Assembly (NCBI GenBank): GCA_027482225.1
Contig: JAIXWD010000016.1
Span: 62,001 to 126,000 of the forward strand
Source: Bacteroidota bacterium
Lineage (GTDB): Bacteria > Bacteroidota > Bacteroidia > UKL13-3
Direction of reading: 5' to 3'
Length of the DNA: 64,000 bases
In this document: one piece after another, positions 1-6,843 of the stretch
Position numbering within the stretch: position 1 is the stretch's first letter
Layout: each line of letters begins with the position of its first letter
Made by a program: the position numbers and the translations under genes
The notes under the pieces: generated by a model
Databases searched by the model: none
What the model was told of the DNA's origin: nothing
What the model saw: only the letters and a program-made list of their open reading frames with translations

Positions 1-1250
1 GCGTAATCAAATATGAGCTGATTAATAATCAGACTTTCGGTAATCTTACTATAATCGGCTTGTTTGTTCACCAAATCTGGGTCAACACCACCACCATCAA
101 AAACCTTACGTCCGCTTTTGGTTTTAAATTCTTTTTTTAAACTGTCAGGTACGCTTCCTACACTACCATCAACATTTCTATGACTATAATCTAAAGCTTG
201 GATACATCTTCCACTTGGTGTATAATACTTTGCCGTTGTTACTTTAAGCTGAGCATTATATGTTAGTGGCCGCGTGCTTTGTACCAAACCCTTACCATAA
301 GTTTTTTGCCCAATAACAACTCCTCTATCAAGGTCTTGTATACTGCCACTCACAATTTCACTTGCGCTTGCACTACCTCTATTGGTTAATACTACCATTG
401 GTAATTCTGCATCAACTGGTTGATTGAGCGATTTATAACTTTTATCCCATTCTTTTACCTTGCCTTTTGTACTTACCACTTCAACACCTTGTGGTACAAA
501 TACGTTTACAATATTGATAGATTCGTGCAATAGCCCCCCGGGATTTCCCCTAACATCTAAAATTACACTTTTAAGATTGGTATTTTTCTTCAGTTCAATC
601 ATAGCATCTCGCACTTCTTTACCTGCATTTTGGGTAAATGATGCCAACCTGATATAACCTGTATTTTCATTTATCATGCCAACATATGGCACATTTTTTA
701 ATTGAATTTCTTCTCTTGTAAGTGTTTTAGTTAATGTGCCTTCTCCTTCACGTTGTATCAGCAATTTAACCTGTGTACCCGGCTGTCCTTTTAGCATTTT
801 ACTAATGTCGGTGGTTGTTTTATTTTGGGTTGATTTTCCTTCAATTTCTAAAATAATATCACCCGCTCTTAAATCGGCTTTTTGTGCCGGAAATCCTTCA
901 TATGGTTCGGTTATAACTACTTGGTTATTTTTAGTCCCCACCATACTACCAATCCCTCCGTATTGACCTGTCATTTGAAACCTGAAATCTTCAGCTTCTG
1001 CCTCAGAAATGTAATTGGTGTAAGGATCTAAAGATTCCAACATTTCATCTATGGCTTTTTTTATCAGTTTACCAGCATCTACATCATCAACGTAATAGGT
1101 ATTTACCTCCCTAAAAAGCGTTGCAAAAATATCAAGATTTTTACTAATTTCGAAGTAATTAGTGCTAGTTGTTTTAAACGAAAAGAGTCCTAAAATACCA
1201 AAGGCTATTACTAGATAGTACCAACGTATTTTTTTAATTATATTTTTCAT
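1..1250 (-). CDS. S41 family C-terminal processing peptidase (CtpA-like), partial
   Basis: Seen: reading frame from an ATG at 1250-1248 with no stop before the left edge, so the C-terminus is missing. The start MKNIIKKIRWYYLVIAFG is a membrane anchor or uncleaved signal. A PDZ domain follows (around GQYGGIGSMVG and EGFPAQKADLRAGDIILEI), then the S41 core with the nucleophile serine in NRGSASASEI and the general-base lysine in GQKTYGKGLVQ. Family knowledge: these are Ser/Lys-dyad periplasmic proteases that trim or degrade proteins from their C-termini. It follows yidD on the same strand after a gap of about 270 bases with no visible gene. The family call is secure; the substrate is unknown. 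Confidence 0.93.
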   Translation of the reverse strand, partial: MKNIIKKIRWYYLVIAFGILGLFSFKTTSTNYFEISKNLDIFATLFREVNTYYVDDVDAGKLIKKAIDEMLESLDPYTNYISEAEAEDFRFQMTGQYGGIGSMVGTKNNQVVITEPYEGFPAQKADLRAGDIILEIEGKSTQNKTTTDISKMLKGQPGTQVKLLIQREGEGTLTKTLTREEIQLKNVPYVGMINENTGYIRLASFTQNAGKEVRDAMIELKKNTNLKSVILDVRGNPGGLLHESINIVNVFVPQGVEVVSTKGKVKEWDKSYKSLNQPVDAELPMVVLTNRGSASASEIVSGSIQDLDRGVVIGQKTYGKGLVQSTRPLTYNAQLKVTTAKYYTPSGRCIQALDYSHRNVDGSVGSVPDSLKKEFKTKSGRKVFDGGGVDPDLVNKQADYSKITESLIINQLIFDY

Positions 1251-1521
1251 AAATGCTGTTCGTTTTTATTAACTTATCCCGAATATACAATATCTAACAA
1301 TAGTAATTGCTATGTTTTGATAAATGGCAATATTGATAATAATATTTTAATAATACCAAAATTCATGGTTTGATTTGTGCAATCAATATACAATTTGTTA
1401 TTGGTTATTTGCACCAATTGATGAATAGATATTGTTATTTATTATCTAGGACTGATACCCAGTTGAAATTTATTAGCCATAAACAATGAAATGCGTTTCG
1501 GAGAAACATATTGGTGTTTAA

Positions 1522-1743
1522 TTACGGAATTGGGTCGTGACCATTTCCTCCCCATGGATGGCACCTTGATAAGCGTTTAATAGTTAACCATAAACCTTTA
1601 ATTGGCCCAAATTTTTGTAGGGATTCAATAGCGTATTGAGAACATGTAGGGGTATATCTGCAGGCGTTTGGTAAGTATGGCGATAATAAAGCCTGATAAC
1701 ACCTAATCAATGCTACAAACGGAAAACTAAATAGCTTTTTCAA
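1522..1743 (-). CDS. yidD: Membrane protein insertion efficiency factor YidD
   Basis: A 73-residue protein with the whole YidD signature: an amphipathic N-terminus ([20 protein letters not shown]), the cysteine motif [11 protein letters not shown], and the ending [13 protein letters not shown]. Known role: assists YidC-dependent insertion of membrane proteins at the inner membrane. Its start lies inside the end of rnpA (17-base overlap), so the two are translationally linked, and rpmH is upstream. This order is conserved in many bacteria, which supports the call. Length is normal for the family. Confidence 0.95.
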   Translation of the reverse strand: MKKLFSFPFVALIRCYQALLSPYLPNACRYTPTCSQYAIESLQKFGPIKGLWLTIKRLSRCHPWGGNGHDPIP

Positions 1744-2125
1744 TTTGGTTAATTATTTTTTGAAGCATCTGTTTAAAGGCAACATTTAGCTCTTCATGTT
1801 TAAGATGAGTCTTGCTTTGGAAGGTAATTGAAATAACGATGTTTTTGTTTGCCTGATTTAAGACCGTATAAAGTAAATGTTTCTGTGTTCGGTATAATTC
1901 GCGCATTTGTCTTTTAATTCGGTTACGATCAACTGCATGTGGGAAATTACGTTTGGAAACTGAAACCAAGACCTGTGCAGGGTGGTTTGTTTGAGTGTCG
2001 TTAATGAATTGCCATAAAACACGAAAAGGAAACTGTGTGATAACACGGTTTCCTTTACTAAATAAGTTGGTTATTAGTATTTTACTACAAAGCCTTTCAG
2101 CTTTATTAAAGCTGTTGTTAATCAT
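1727..2125 (-). CDS. rnpA: Ribonuclease P protein component
   Basis: A 132-residue basic protein with the RNase P signature [16 protein letters not shown] near residues 70-85, preceded by a beta-strand segment ([16 protein letters not shown]). Known role: protein subunit of RNase P, which removes 5' leaders from pre-tRNAs. It lies directly downstream of rpmH and overlaps yidD. An ATG at 2125 gives the full length expected for Bacteroidota. Transcription is probably shared with rpmH. Confidence 0.95.
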   Translation of the reverse strand: MINNSFNKAERLCSKILITNLFSKGNRVITQFPFRVLWQFINDTQTNHPAQVLVSVSKRNFPHAVDRNRIKRQMRELYRTQKHLLYTVLNQANKNIVISITFQSKTHLKHEELNVAFKQMLQKIINQIEKAI

Positions 2126-2169
2126 TTTAATGTGTAAGGCAGTGAAGTAAGCCTAAATGGCCTTAATAA

Positions 2170-2334
2170 TTATTTTTTATGACGCTTTTCGCTAGAAACA
2201 GTAAGTTTCTTACGACCACGTGCTCTACGTGCGTTTATTACTTTACGGCCAGCAGCAGTTGCCATTCTCTCTCTAAAACCGTGTTTGTTTCTTCTTTTAC
2301 GAACTGACGGTTGGTATGTTCTTTTAGTAGACAT
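2170..2334 (-). CDS. rpmH: 50S ribosomal protein L34
   Basis: A 54-residue very basic protein starting [20 protein letters not shown] and containing [19 protein letters not shown], the invariant L34 sequence. Known role: small protein of the large ribosomal subunit. First gene of the rpmH-rnpA-yidD run on the minus strand, with a consensus -7 box 23 bases upstream of the ATG. It is shorter than many gene-calling cut-offs but unmistakable. Confidence 0.97.
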   Translation of the reverse strand: MSTKRTYQPSVRKRRNKHGFRERMATAAGRKVINARRARGRKKLTVSSEKRHKK

Positions 2335-2356
2335 AGCTATTAATATTTAAGGATTG

Positions 2357-2364
2357 CAAAAGTA
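2357..2364 (-). promoter_or_regulatory. -7 promoter box for rpmH operon
   Basis: On the minus strand the sequence reads TACTTTTG, an exact match to the Bacteroidota -7 element TAnnTTTG, ending 23 bases before the rpmH ATG. No well-spaced -33 TTG is seen. Confidence 0.55.
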
Positions 2365-2413
2365 TTGATTTTTTGCACAATAAAAAATCTTTTTGTAGTT
2401 TTTTTAACCATAA

Positions 2414-2440
2414 AAAAATCCCGCACTTAGCGGGATTTTT
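2414..2440 (-). terminator. Rho-independent terminator of the small lipoprotein gene
   Basis: Stem ATCCCGC / GCGGGAT with a 5-base loop, flanked by A and T runs on both sides. It lies 22 bases past the stop of the lipoprotein gene read on the minus strand and separates it from the rpmH operon. The symmetry would allow action in both directions. Confidence 0.8.
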
Positions 2441-2462
2441 AAAAGTCTTACTTACTAATGAA

Positions 2463-2699
2463 TTAGTGAGCAGCTGGAGCTTCTGCTGCAGGAGCAGTAG
2501 TTGAATCACCTGCAACAGCAGTTGAATCACCTTCAGTCATTTTCATTTCTTCAGCTTGTAAAGTAGAATCAGCGATACGTTGTTGTTCGATTGAATCTAA
2601 TTTAGCAGCTTCAGCTTTAGCTTTGTCATCAGCAGATGGTCCGCAAGCAACGATTGCTAACATAGCAGTTGCAGCAGCGATTGATAATACTTTTTTCAT
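2463..2699 (-). CDS. Small Ala/Glu-rich lipoprotein, function unknown
   Basis: A 78-residue protein with a lipoprotein signal peptide: MKK, a hydrophobic core, and lipobox AIVAC with the acylated cysteine at residue 19. The mature part is hydrophilic and low in complexity (DDKAKAEAAKLDSIEQQ, then Ser/Thr/Ala/Glu repeats ending in PAAEAPAAH), with no recognisable domain. It stands alone with its own promoter and terminator, suggesting a monocistronic, possibly well expressed gene. Small abundant lipoproteins of this type are common in Bacteroidota; I do not recognise a named family. Confidence 0.8.
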   Translation of the reverse strand: MKKVLSIAAATAMLAIVACGPSADDKAKAEAAKLDSIEQQRIADSTLQAEEMKMTEGDSTAVAGDSTTAPAAEAPAAH

Positions 2700-2731
2700 T
2701 GTGTTTGTTTTTTTCTTGATTAAAATCGGTG

Positions 2732-2761
2732 CGAATATATGAATATATTTTAATAGTGCAA
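2732..2761 (-). promoter_or_regulatory. Promoter of the small lipoprotein gene
   Basis: Minus strand: TTG at 2761-2759, 19 bases, then TATATTCG at 2739-2732 (7 of 8 positions of TAnnTTTG). The ATG is 33 bases downstream. Spacing and position fit the Bacteroidota -33/-7 promoter. Confidence 0.45.
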
Positions 2762-2768
2762 GTATTTT

Positions 2769-4175
2769 TTACTTTTTTCTCATGTAAATAACCATTGGAA
2801 CACCATGAAAATCAAAATTTTCACGGATTTTGTTCTCTAAATAGCGTTTATAACTTTCGGTTACATACTGTGGTAGATTACAGAAGAATGCAAATTTAGG
2901 GCTACGCCCAGGTAGTTGCATTACAAATTTAATTTTAACGTACTTGCCTTTTGTTGATGGTGGTGGATAGTTTTCTATTAACTCAAGCATCACTTCGTTT
3001 AACTTATGGGTCTTAATCCTTCTTCTTCTGCTTGCGTTTACGGTCATAGCCACATCAACTAACTTGTGTATACGTTGTTTTTCTATGGCTGATGTAAATA
3101 GCACAGGCACGTCATTAAAAGGTTTTAGTTTTTCTTTGATTGCATCCTCGTATACTTTTGCTGTTTTGTGGTCTTTTTCTATCAAATCCCACTTGTTAAC
3201 CACTATCACTAATCCTTTGCTATTTTTTACAGCTAGATGGATTAAGTTCATATCTTGAGAATCTAAACCAATTGTTGCATCAATAACCAAAACTGCTACA
3301 TCGCAGTTTTCAAGTGCATTGATTGATCGCATCACTGAGTAAAATTCTATATCTTCTCTTACTTTAGATTTTTTCCGTATTCCAGCTGTGTCAACCAAAT
3401 AAAACTTATGACCATAAGCGTTATACAAGGTATCTATTGTATCGCGGGTTGTGCCTGCAATTTCTGTTACTATGTTTCTATCTTCTCCTAAAAGTGCATT
3501 TATCAGAGATGATTTTCCAACATTGGGTCTGCCAACAATGGCTACTCTTGGTATAAAATTAACAGGTTCTTCTTTTTCTATTAAATCATCATGTTCATCA
3601 TACTCAGCTGCAAAATTGTCTTCATCTGAATCACCTTCAAAATCTTGATCGTTGTCTTCGTTAGGTTCATCAATCAATTCCGGTTTAATTAATTCCATGA
3701 TATCATCCAACAATTCTCCAGTTCCACTACCACTTACTGATGATAAAGAATATAAGTTATCAAATCCTAGTTTATAAAACTCGCTAGCTTCATAAACGCG
3801 TTGGTTGTTATCAACCTTGTTTACCACCAAATATACTGGTTTATTGGTTTTGCGTAATAGTTTGGCAAACTGACTGTCCAAATCGGTTATACCTGTTGCT
3901 ACATCAACCATAAACAATAACAAATCGGCTTCTTTTATAGCAATGTTTACTTGATCTCTAATGGCCGCTTCAAATACATCGTTACTGTTTGATACAAATC
4001 CTCCTGTATCAACAATGTTAAATTTACGTCCGCACCATTCTACCTCACCATAATGTCTATCGCGGGTTACACCCGAAAAGTCATCCACAATGGCTTTTCT
4101 TCTACCCACTAAACGGTTAAAAAGTGTCGATTTTCCTACGTTGGGCCTCCCCACAATTGCTACCATGTTTCCCAT
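2769..4175 (-). CDS. der: Ribosome assembly GTPase Der (EngA)
   Basis: A 468-residue protein with two tandem GTPase domains. Each has G1 GRPNVGKS (near residues 9 and 215), a DTxG switch and an NKxD motif (VNKVDN; VNKWDL), followed by a C-terminal KH-like domain ending in PMVIYMRKK. Known role: late maturation of the 50S ribosomal subunit. The linker between the G domains (about residues 169-206) is unusually acidic, rich in Asp and Glu. era lies 34 bases upstream on the same strand, so the two probably form one operon of ribosome-assembly GTPases. Start at the ATG giving MGNMVAIVGRP; the ATG three codons in is also possible. Confidence 0.96.
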   Translation of the reverse strand: MGNMVAIVGRPNVGKSTLFNRLVGRRKAIVDDFSGVTRDRHYGEVEWCGRKFNIVDTGGFVSNSNDVFEAAIRDQVNIAIKEADLLLFMVDVATGITDLDSQFAKLLRKTNKPVYLVVNKVDNNQRVYEASEFYKLGFDNLYSLSSVSGSGTGELLDDIMELIKPELIDEPNEDNDQDFEGDSDEDNFAAEYDEHDDLIEKEEPVNFIPRVAIVGRPNVGKSSLINALLGEDRNIVTEIAGTTRDTIDTLYNAYGHKFYLVDTAGIRKKSKVREDIEFYSVMRSINALENCDVAVLVIDATIGLDSQDMNLIHLAVKNSKGLVIVVNKWDLIEKDHKTAKVYEDAIKEKLKPFNDVPVLFTSAIEKQRIHKLVDVAMTVNASRRRRIKTHKLNEVMLELIENYPPPSTKGKYVKIKFVMQLPGRSPKFAFFCNLPQYVTESYKRYLENKIRENFDFHGVPMVIYMRKK

Positions 4176-4209
4176 AATGTTACTTTTCTTTTTAAAATTA
4201 CCTTTAAAT

Positions 4210-5115
4210 TTATTTATCCTCTTTGTAACCGAACTGTTTAAGAAGTTTGTCGCTGTCTCTCCAATTTTCTTTTACTTTCACAAAGGTCTGTAAAAAAACT
4301 TGTTTGTCGAAAAAACGTTCTAAATCTCTGCGGGCAGCAATCCCAACATTTTTAAGTGCAGAACCGCCTTTTCCGATTAAAATCATTTTTTGAGAGTCAC
4401 GCATCACATAAATCTCAGCACTTATGCGTATTATTTTTTCATCTTCCTTAAATTCAACAACATCAACCTGCACACTGTATGGTATTTCTTCTTTGTAGCG
4501 CATCATGATTTTTTCTCGAATAATTTCTGATGCCACAAAACGCTCACTTTTATCGGTTAATTGATCATCAGGGAAGTAGGATGGTCCTTCAGGTATAAAT
4601 TGCATCAAAGTTGACATGGCGCTATCTAGTCCAAATTTATTTAAAGCTGAAACCGGAATTACGTATGATGCATTGCTTACTTTACTTTTTATATATGTAA
4701 TTTTCTCTTCCACCTTCTGGTTATCACCAATTAAATCAATTTTGTTTACCAACACAATAAGTGGCAACTTAATTAACTTTAAACGTTCGTAAATAGCTTC
4801 ATTCTCAGGGTTATCATCACTGTTGTCAGTAATAAACAACACCACATCAGCATCTTGTAAACTCTGGTTCACAAAATCCATCATGCTTCCATGTAGTTTA
4901 TATTTAGGTTCTATAATTCCGGGTGTGTCACTAAACACCAATTGGTACTCGGGTTTACTTAAAATACCCATAATACGATGACGAGTTGTTTGAACTTTTG
5001 GAGAAATTATAGAAATTTTTTCACCTACTAAAGCGTTCATTAACGTTGACTTACCTACATTTGGCTTGCCAATAATACTTACATACCCTGATTTATGATT
5101 CATAAAAATTTGCAT
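4210..5115 (-). CDS. era: GTPase Era
   Basis: A 301-residue protein with G1 GKPNVGKST, G3 DTPGI, G4 NKID, and a C-terminal KH domain with GKGGSALKNVGIAARRDLE. Known role: binds 16S rRNA near its 3' end in 30S assembly. Two ATGs are possible (5115, or 5103 giving MNHKSGYVS); the second matches the usual family start. It is transcribed away from the initiator tRNA gene, and the tRNA promoter overlaps its first codons on the other strand. Confidence 0.96.
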   Translation of the reverse strand: MQIFMNHKSGYVSIIGKPNVGKSTLMNALVGEKISIISPKVQTTRHRIMGILSKPEYQLVFSDTPGIIEPKYKLHGSMMDFVNQSLQDADVVLFITDNSDDNPENEAIYERLKLIKLPLIVLVNKIDLIGDNQKVEEKITYIKSKVSNASYVIPVSALNKFGLDSAMSTLMQFIPEGPSYFPDDQLTDKSERFVASEIIREKIMMRYKEEIPYSVQVDVVEFKEDEKIIRISAEIYVMRDSQKMILIGKGGSALKNVGIAARRDLERFFDKQVFLQTFVKVKENWRDSDKLLKQFGYKEDK

Positions 5116-5139
5116 GGCAAAGAAAGTGTATTATATTTG
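5109..5139 (+). promoter_or_regulatory. Promoter upstream of initiator tRNA
   Basis: TTTG at 5109-5112, 19 bases, then TATATTTG at 5132-5139, an exact TAnnTTTG box. It lies about 100 bases upstream of the tRNA, so the primary transcript would carry a 5' leader for RNase P to remove. It overlaps the 5' end of era on the opposite strand. Confidence 0.55.
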
Positions 5140-5236
5140 CACTCCCAAATCGGTAGTAATATTGGTTTGAATTTAAGAAAAGAGAAAGCTAAAACTAGAG
5201 CACAGCGCAAAGGTTAATAGCATTTAAAAGATACAT

Positions 5237-5308
<72 letters not shown>

Positions 5309-5316
5309 CTAAGGCT

Positions 5317-5346
5317 AAAGACCAAACGAGAGTTTGGTCTTTTTTT
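5317..5346 (+). terminator. Terminator of the initiator tRNA gene
   Basis: Perfect 9-bp stem AGACCAAAC / GTTTGGTCT with a GAGA tetraloop and seven T residues. It starts about 10 bases past the tRNA 3' end. Confidence 0.92.
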
Positions 5347-5394
5347 GTTCCTGGATGATTTTAATTTTAAATATTATAGAGCAAATATCAGTAA

Positions 5395-5475
5395 GAGGAT
5401 TGTCGCAAGTTCAAGTCCAGTTTATCCTGAGCATTCAAGACAATTAAGGCTAAAGATCAAACGAGAGTTTTTTTA
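5395..5475 (+). repeat. Decayed partial copy of tRNA-fMet 3' arm plus its terminator
   Basis: Starting at 5402, GTCGCAAGTTCAAGTCCAG resembles the tRNA T-arm GTCGTAGGTTCGAGTCCTG at 5281. From 5446, AAGGCTAAAGATCAAACGA then GAG matches the tRNA downstream sequence at 5311 (AAGGCTAAAGACCAAACGA then GAG) with one change. The spacing between the two parts is 44 bases here against 30 in the intact gene, and the right half of the terminator stem is lost. It is a direct repeat of the tRNA end, as left by tandem duplication or by an integrated element. Confidence 0.7.
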
Positions 5476-5703
5476 CATCAATTCCTAGTTTTGCTAAAAT
5501 CTTGTTTTATTTTAATATGGTAAGAATAGGTTTGTGTCTAATAAAAGCCACTCTATGTTATTCTAATGCAAGTTAAAGGGTTAATACCATCAATGTTATT
5601 TCTAAGAAGTGTTATTCAAATTAAATTTGACTGATATTTTTAGAATAACTAAGATTTATTGTTAACTAACGATATAAGTTGTTTGTTAAAAACATAATAA
5701 GTA

Positions 5704-5862
5704 ATGGATGCTTTGTTTGAAATCCTTTTGACATTTGATATGTTACAATTAAAATCTCAAGAAAAGGGAAGTGCAAAATATCTTAATCAGATAGGTTTAA
5801 ATAAAAATTTGATTACTTTAATATTATTGGACATTCAACTTGTAATGAAATTTTGTTCCTGA
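5704..5862 (+). CDS. Possible 52-residue small protein, unknown
   Basis: ATG to TGA frame beginning MDALFEILLTFDMLQLKSQE and ending LLDIQLVMKFCS. No family recognised, no signal peptide and no clear promoter. It lies in the gene-poor stretch after the tRNA and may be a chance frame or a remnant of a larger gene. Confidence 0.2.
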   Translation: MDALFEILLTFDMLQLKSQEKGSAKYLNQIGLNKNLITLILLDIQLVMKFCS

Positions 5863-5931
5863 TGAATATGCCTATAACTCAATAATCAAGTAAAATAAAA
5901 TATTAGATTGAAATACATAATAGCAAAAAAT

Positions 5932-6114
5932 AAGAGTTCGGTATTTGATAAAATCCATAAATAATTAAGGATTTAGCCTCCGCTAATTTCGCAACCTTCT
6001 AACGTCTTTAAAATTACTTTTAAAAATCCCACAAGGGTAAAAAAGCCTGGTTTTGAAGGGCGGTTGAGCTTGAATTGAAATAGTGTTAATTTTTCAAATA
6101 TTAACCGAACTCTT
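5932..6114. mobile_element. Miniature inverted-repeat element (candidate)
   Basis: AAGAGTTCGGT (5932-5942) is repeated exactly, inverted, as ACCGAACTCTT (6104-6114). TATTTGA lies just inside both ends (5942-5948; inverted at 6094-6100), so the termini pair over about 18 bases with a 3-base offset. The 183-bp unit carries no gene of its own. A 62-codon minus frame crosses it (start 6161, ends 5973). No target-site duplication is evident. It could be a MITE-like element or just a large imperfect hairpin. Confidence 0.35.
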
Positions 6115-6295
6115 GGGTACAATGTTAGCCTTAATTGTTTATTTATCCAACGGATGTTCATCTTTAATGCTGGATATTAATGATAAGTGATCAATAAAAA
6201 TTCTCCTAATCTCCATCAATATAAGGCGATTGAATTATCAATTGTAGATTCAAATTGTATTAATTGGCTATCTTTTGCTAAAAATCAATCCACAA

Positions 6296-6325
6296 AAAAA
6301 GCTGTACTTTTATGGTACAGCTTTT
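6296..6325 (-). terminator. Terminator after the WG-repeat gene
   Basis: Stem GCTGTAC / GTACAGC (6301-6307, 6315-6321) with A-rich and T-rich flanks. It sits 18 bases past the stop of the minus-strand WG-repeat gene; the symmetry allows use from both sides. Confidence 0.8.
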
Positions 6326-6342
6326 CAATATTATTTGGCAAG

Positions 6343-6735
6343 TTATTGCAAGGTTACAACCTCTTCACCTGCTTCGTTTATAAGGCCTCTTCGTCCGTTA
6401 AGTGAGACAATAGCAAGGCCATTTTTGAATGGTCCGATAAAATCGTATTTTACAGGTATATATTCTTCACCTGCCTCATTTATAAATCCGTATTTACCTG
6501 CTATTTCAACCTTGGCTCTGCCTTTTTCCCACGGATAAATTTGGTCGTATTTTACAGGAACAAATTCTTCACCCGCTTCATTTATAAAACCTTGCTTACC
6601 ATCTTTTTCAACCTTGGCAATTCCGTTTTTAAATGGGTGTATTATATCATAACCAGATGCCGGCTTTTTACCTCCCTTTTGTGCAAATGCTGTAACAGAA
6701 AATAATAATACTATACTTAATAAAAATCCTCTCAT
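6343..6735 (-). CDS. Exported WG-repeat protein
   Basis: A 130-residue protein with a signal peptide (MRGFLLSIVLLFSVTAFAQ) followed by three WG-type repeats, each with KNG or EKG, then a GF/GLINEAGEE element (GFINEAGEEFVPVKYD, GFINEAGEEYIPVKYD, GLINEAGEEVVTLQ). WG repeats (PF14903) form small beta modules of unknown role in secreted or surface proteins. With three repeats it is much shorter than many relatives. It ends at its own terminator and stands alone. No function can be given. Confidence 0.85.
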   Translation of the reverse strand: MRGFLLSIVLLFSVTAFAQKGGKKPASGYDIIHPFKNGIAKVEKDGKQGFINEAGEEFVPVKYDQIYPWEKGRAKVEIAGKYGFINEAGEEYIPVKYDFIGPFKNGLAIVSLNGRRGLINEAGEEVVTLQ

Positions 6736-6843
6736 TTCTTACGTCTAAATTTAGCCAAATATATGAGTTTGAGTATTTATTTCTCATGCATGTGGTATTA
6801 AAGTGCAAAAATATTGACTATCAGCGAGAAAAATAATTGAAAA

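Larger units (their letters stand above)
5347..6295. other. Gene-poor 0.95-kb stretch after the tRNA
   Basis: AT-rich, with no convincing gene. It holds a decayed copy of the tRNA 3' arm and terminator (about 5395-5475), a 52-codon open frame (5704-5862), and a short element with inverted-repeat ends (5932-6114). In a window that is otherwise densely coding this looks like remains of an insertion or deletion next to a tRNA gene (inference). Confidence 0.6.

Noticed and set aside
1251..1521. Possible small gene between yidD and the S41 peptidase
   Set aside because: Both strands have frequent stops and there is no -7 box or hairpin clear enough to report.
5973..6161. 62-codon minus-strand frame with an ending LKVILKTLEGCEISGG
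   Set aside because: It crosses the inverted-repeat element and has no promoter or recognised family. Kept only as a remark under the element, not as a gene.
6187..6538. Two overlapping plus-strand frames of 72 and 87 codons
   Set aside because: They run antisense to the WG-repeat gene and its terminator, and their sequence is the complement of the repeats. No family likeness.
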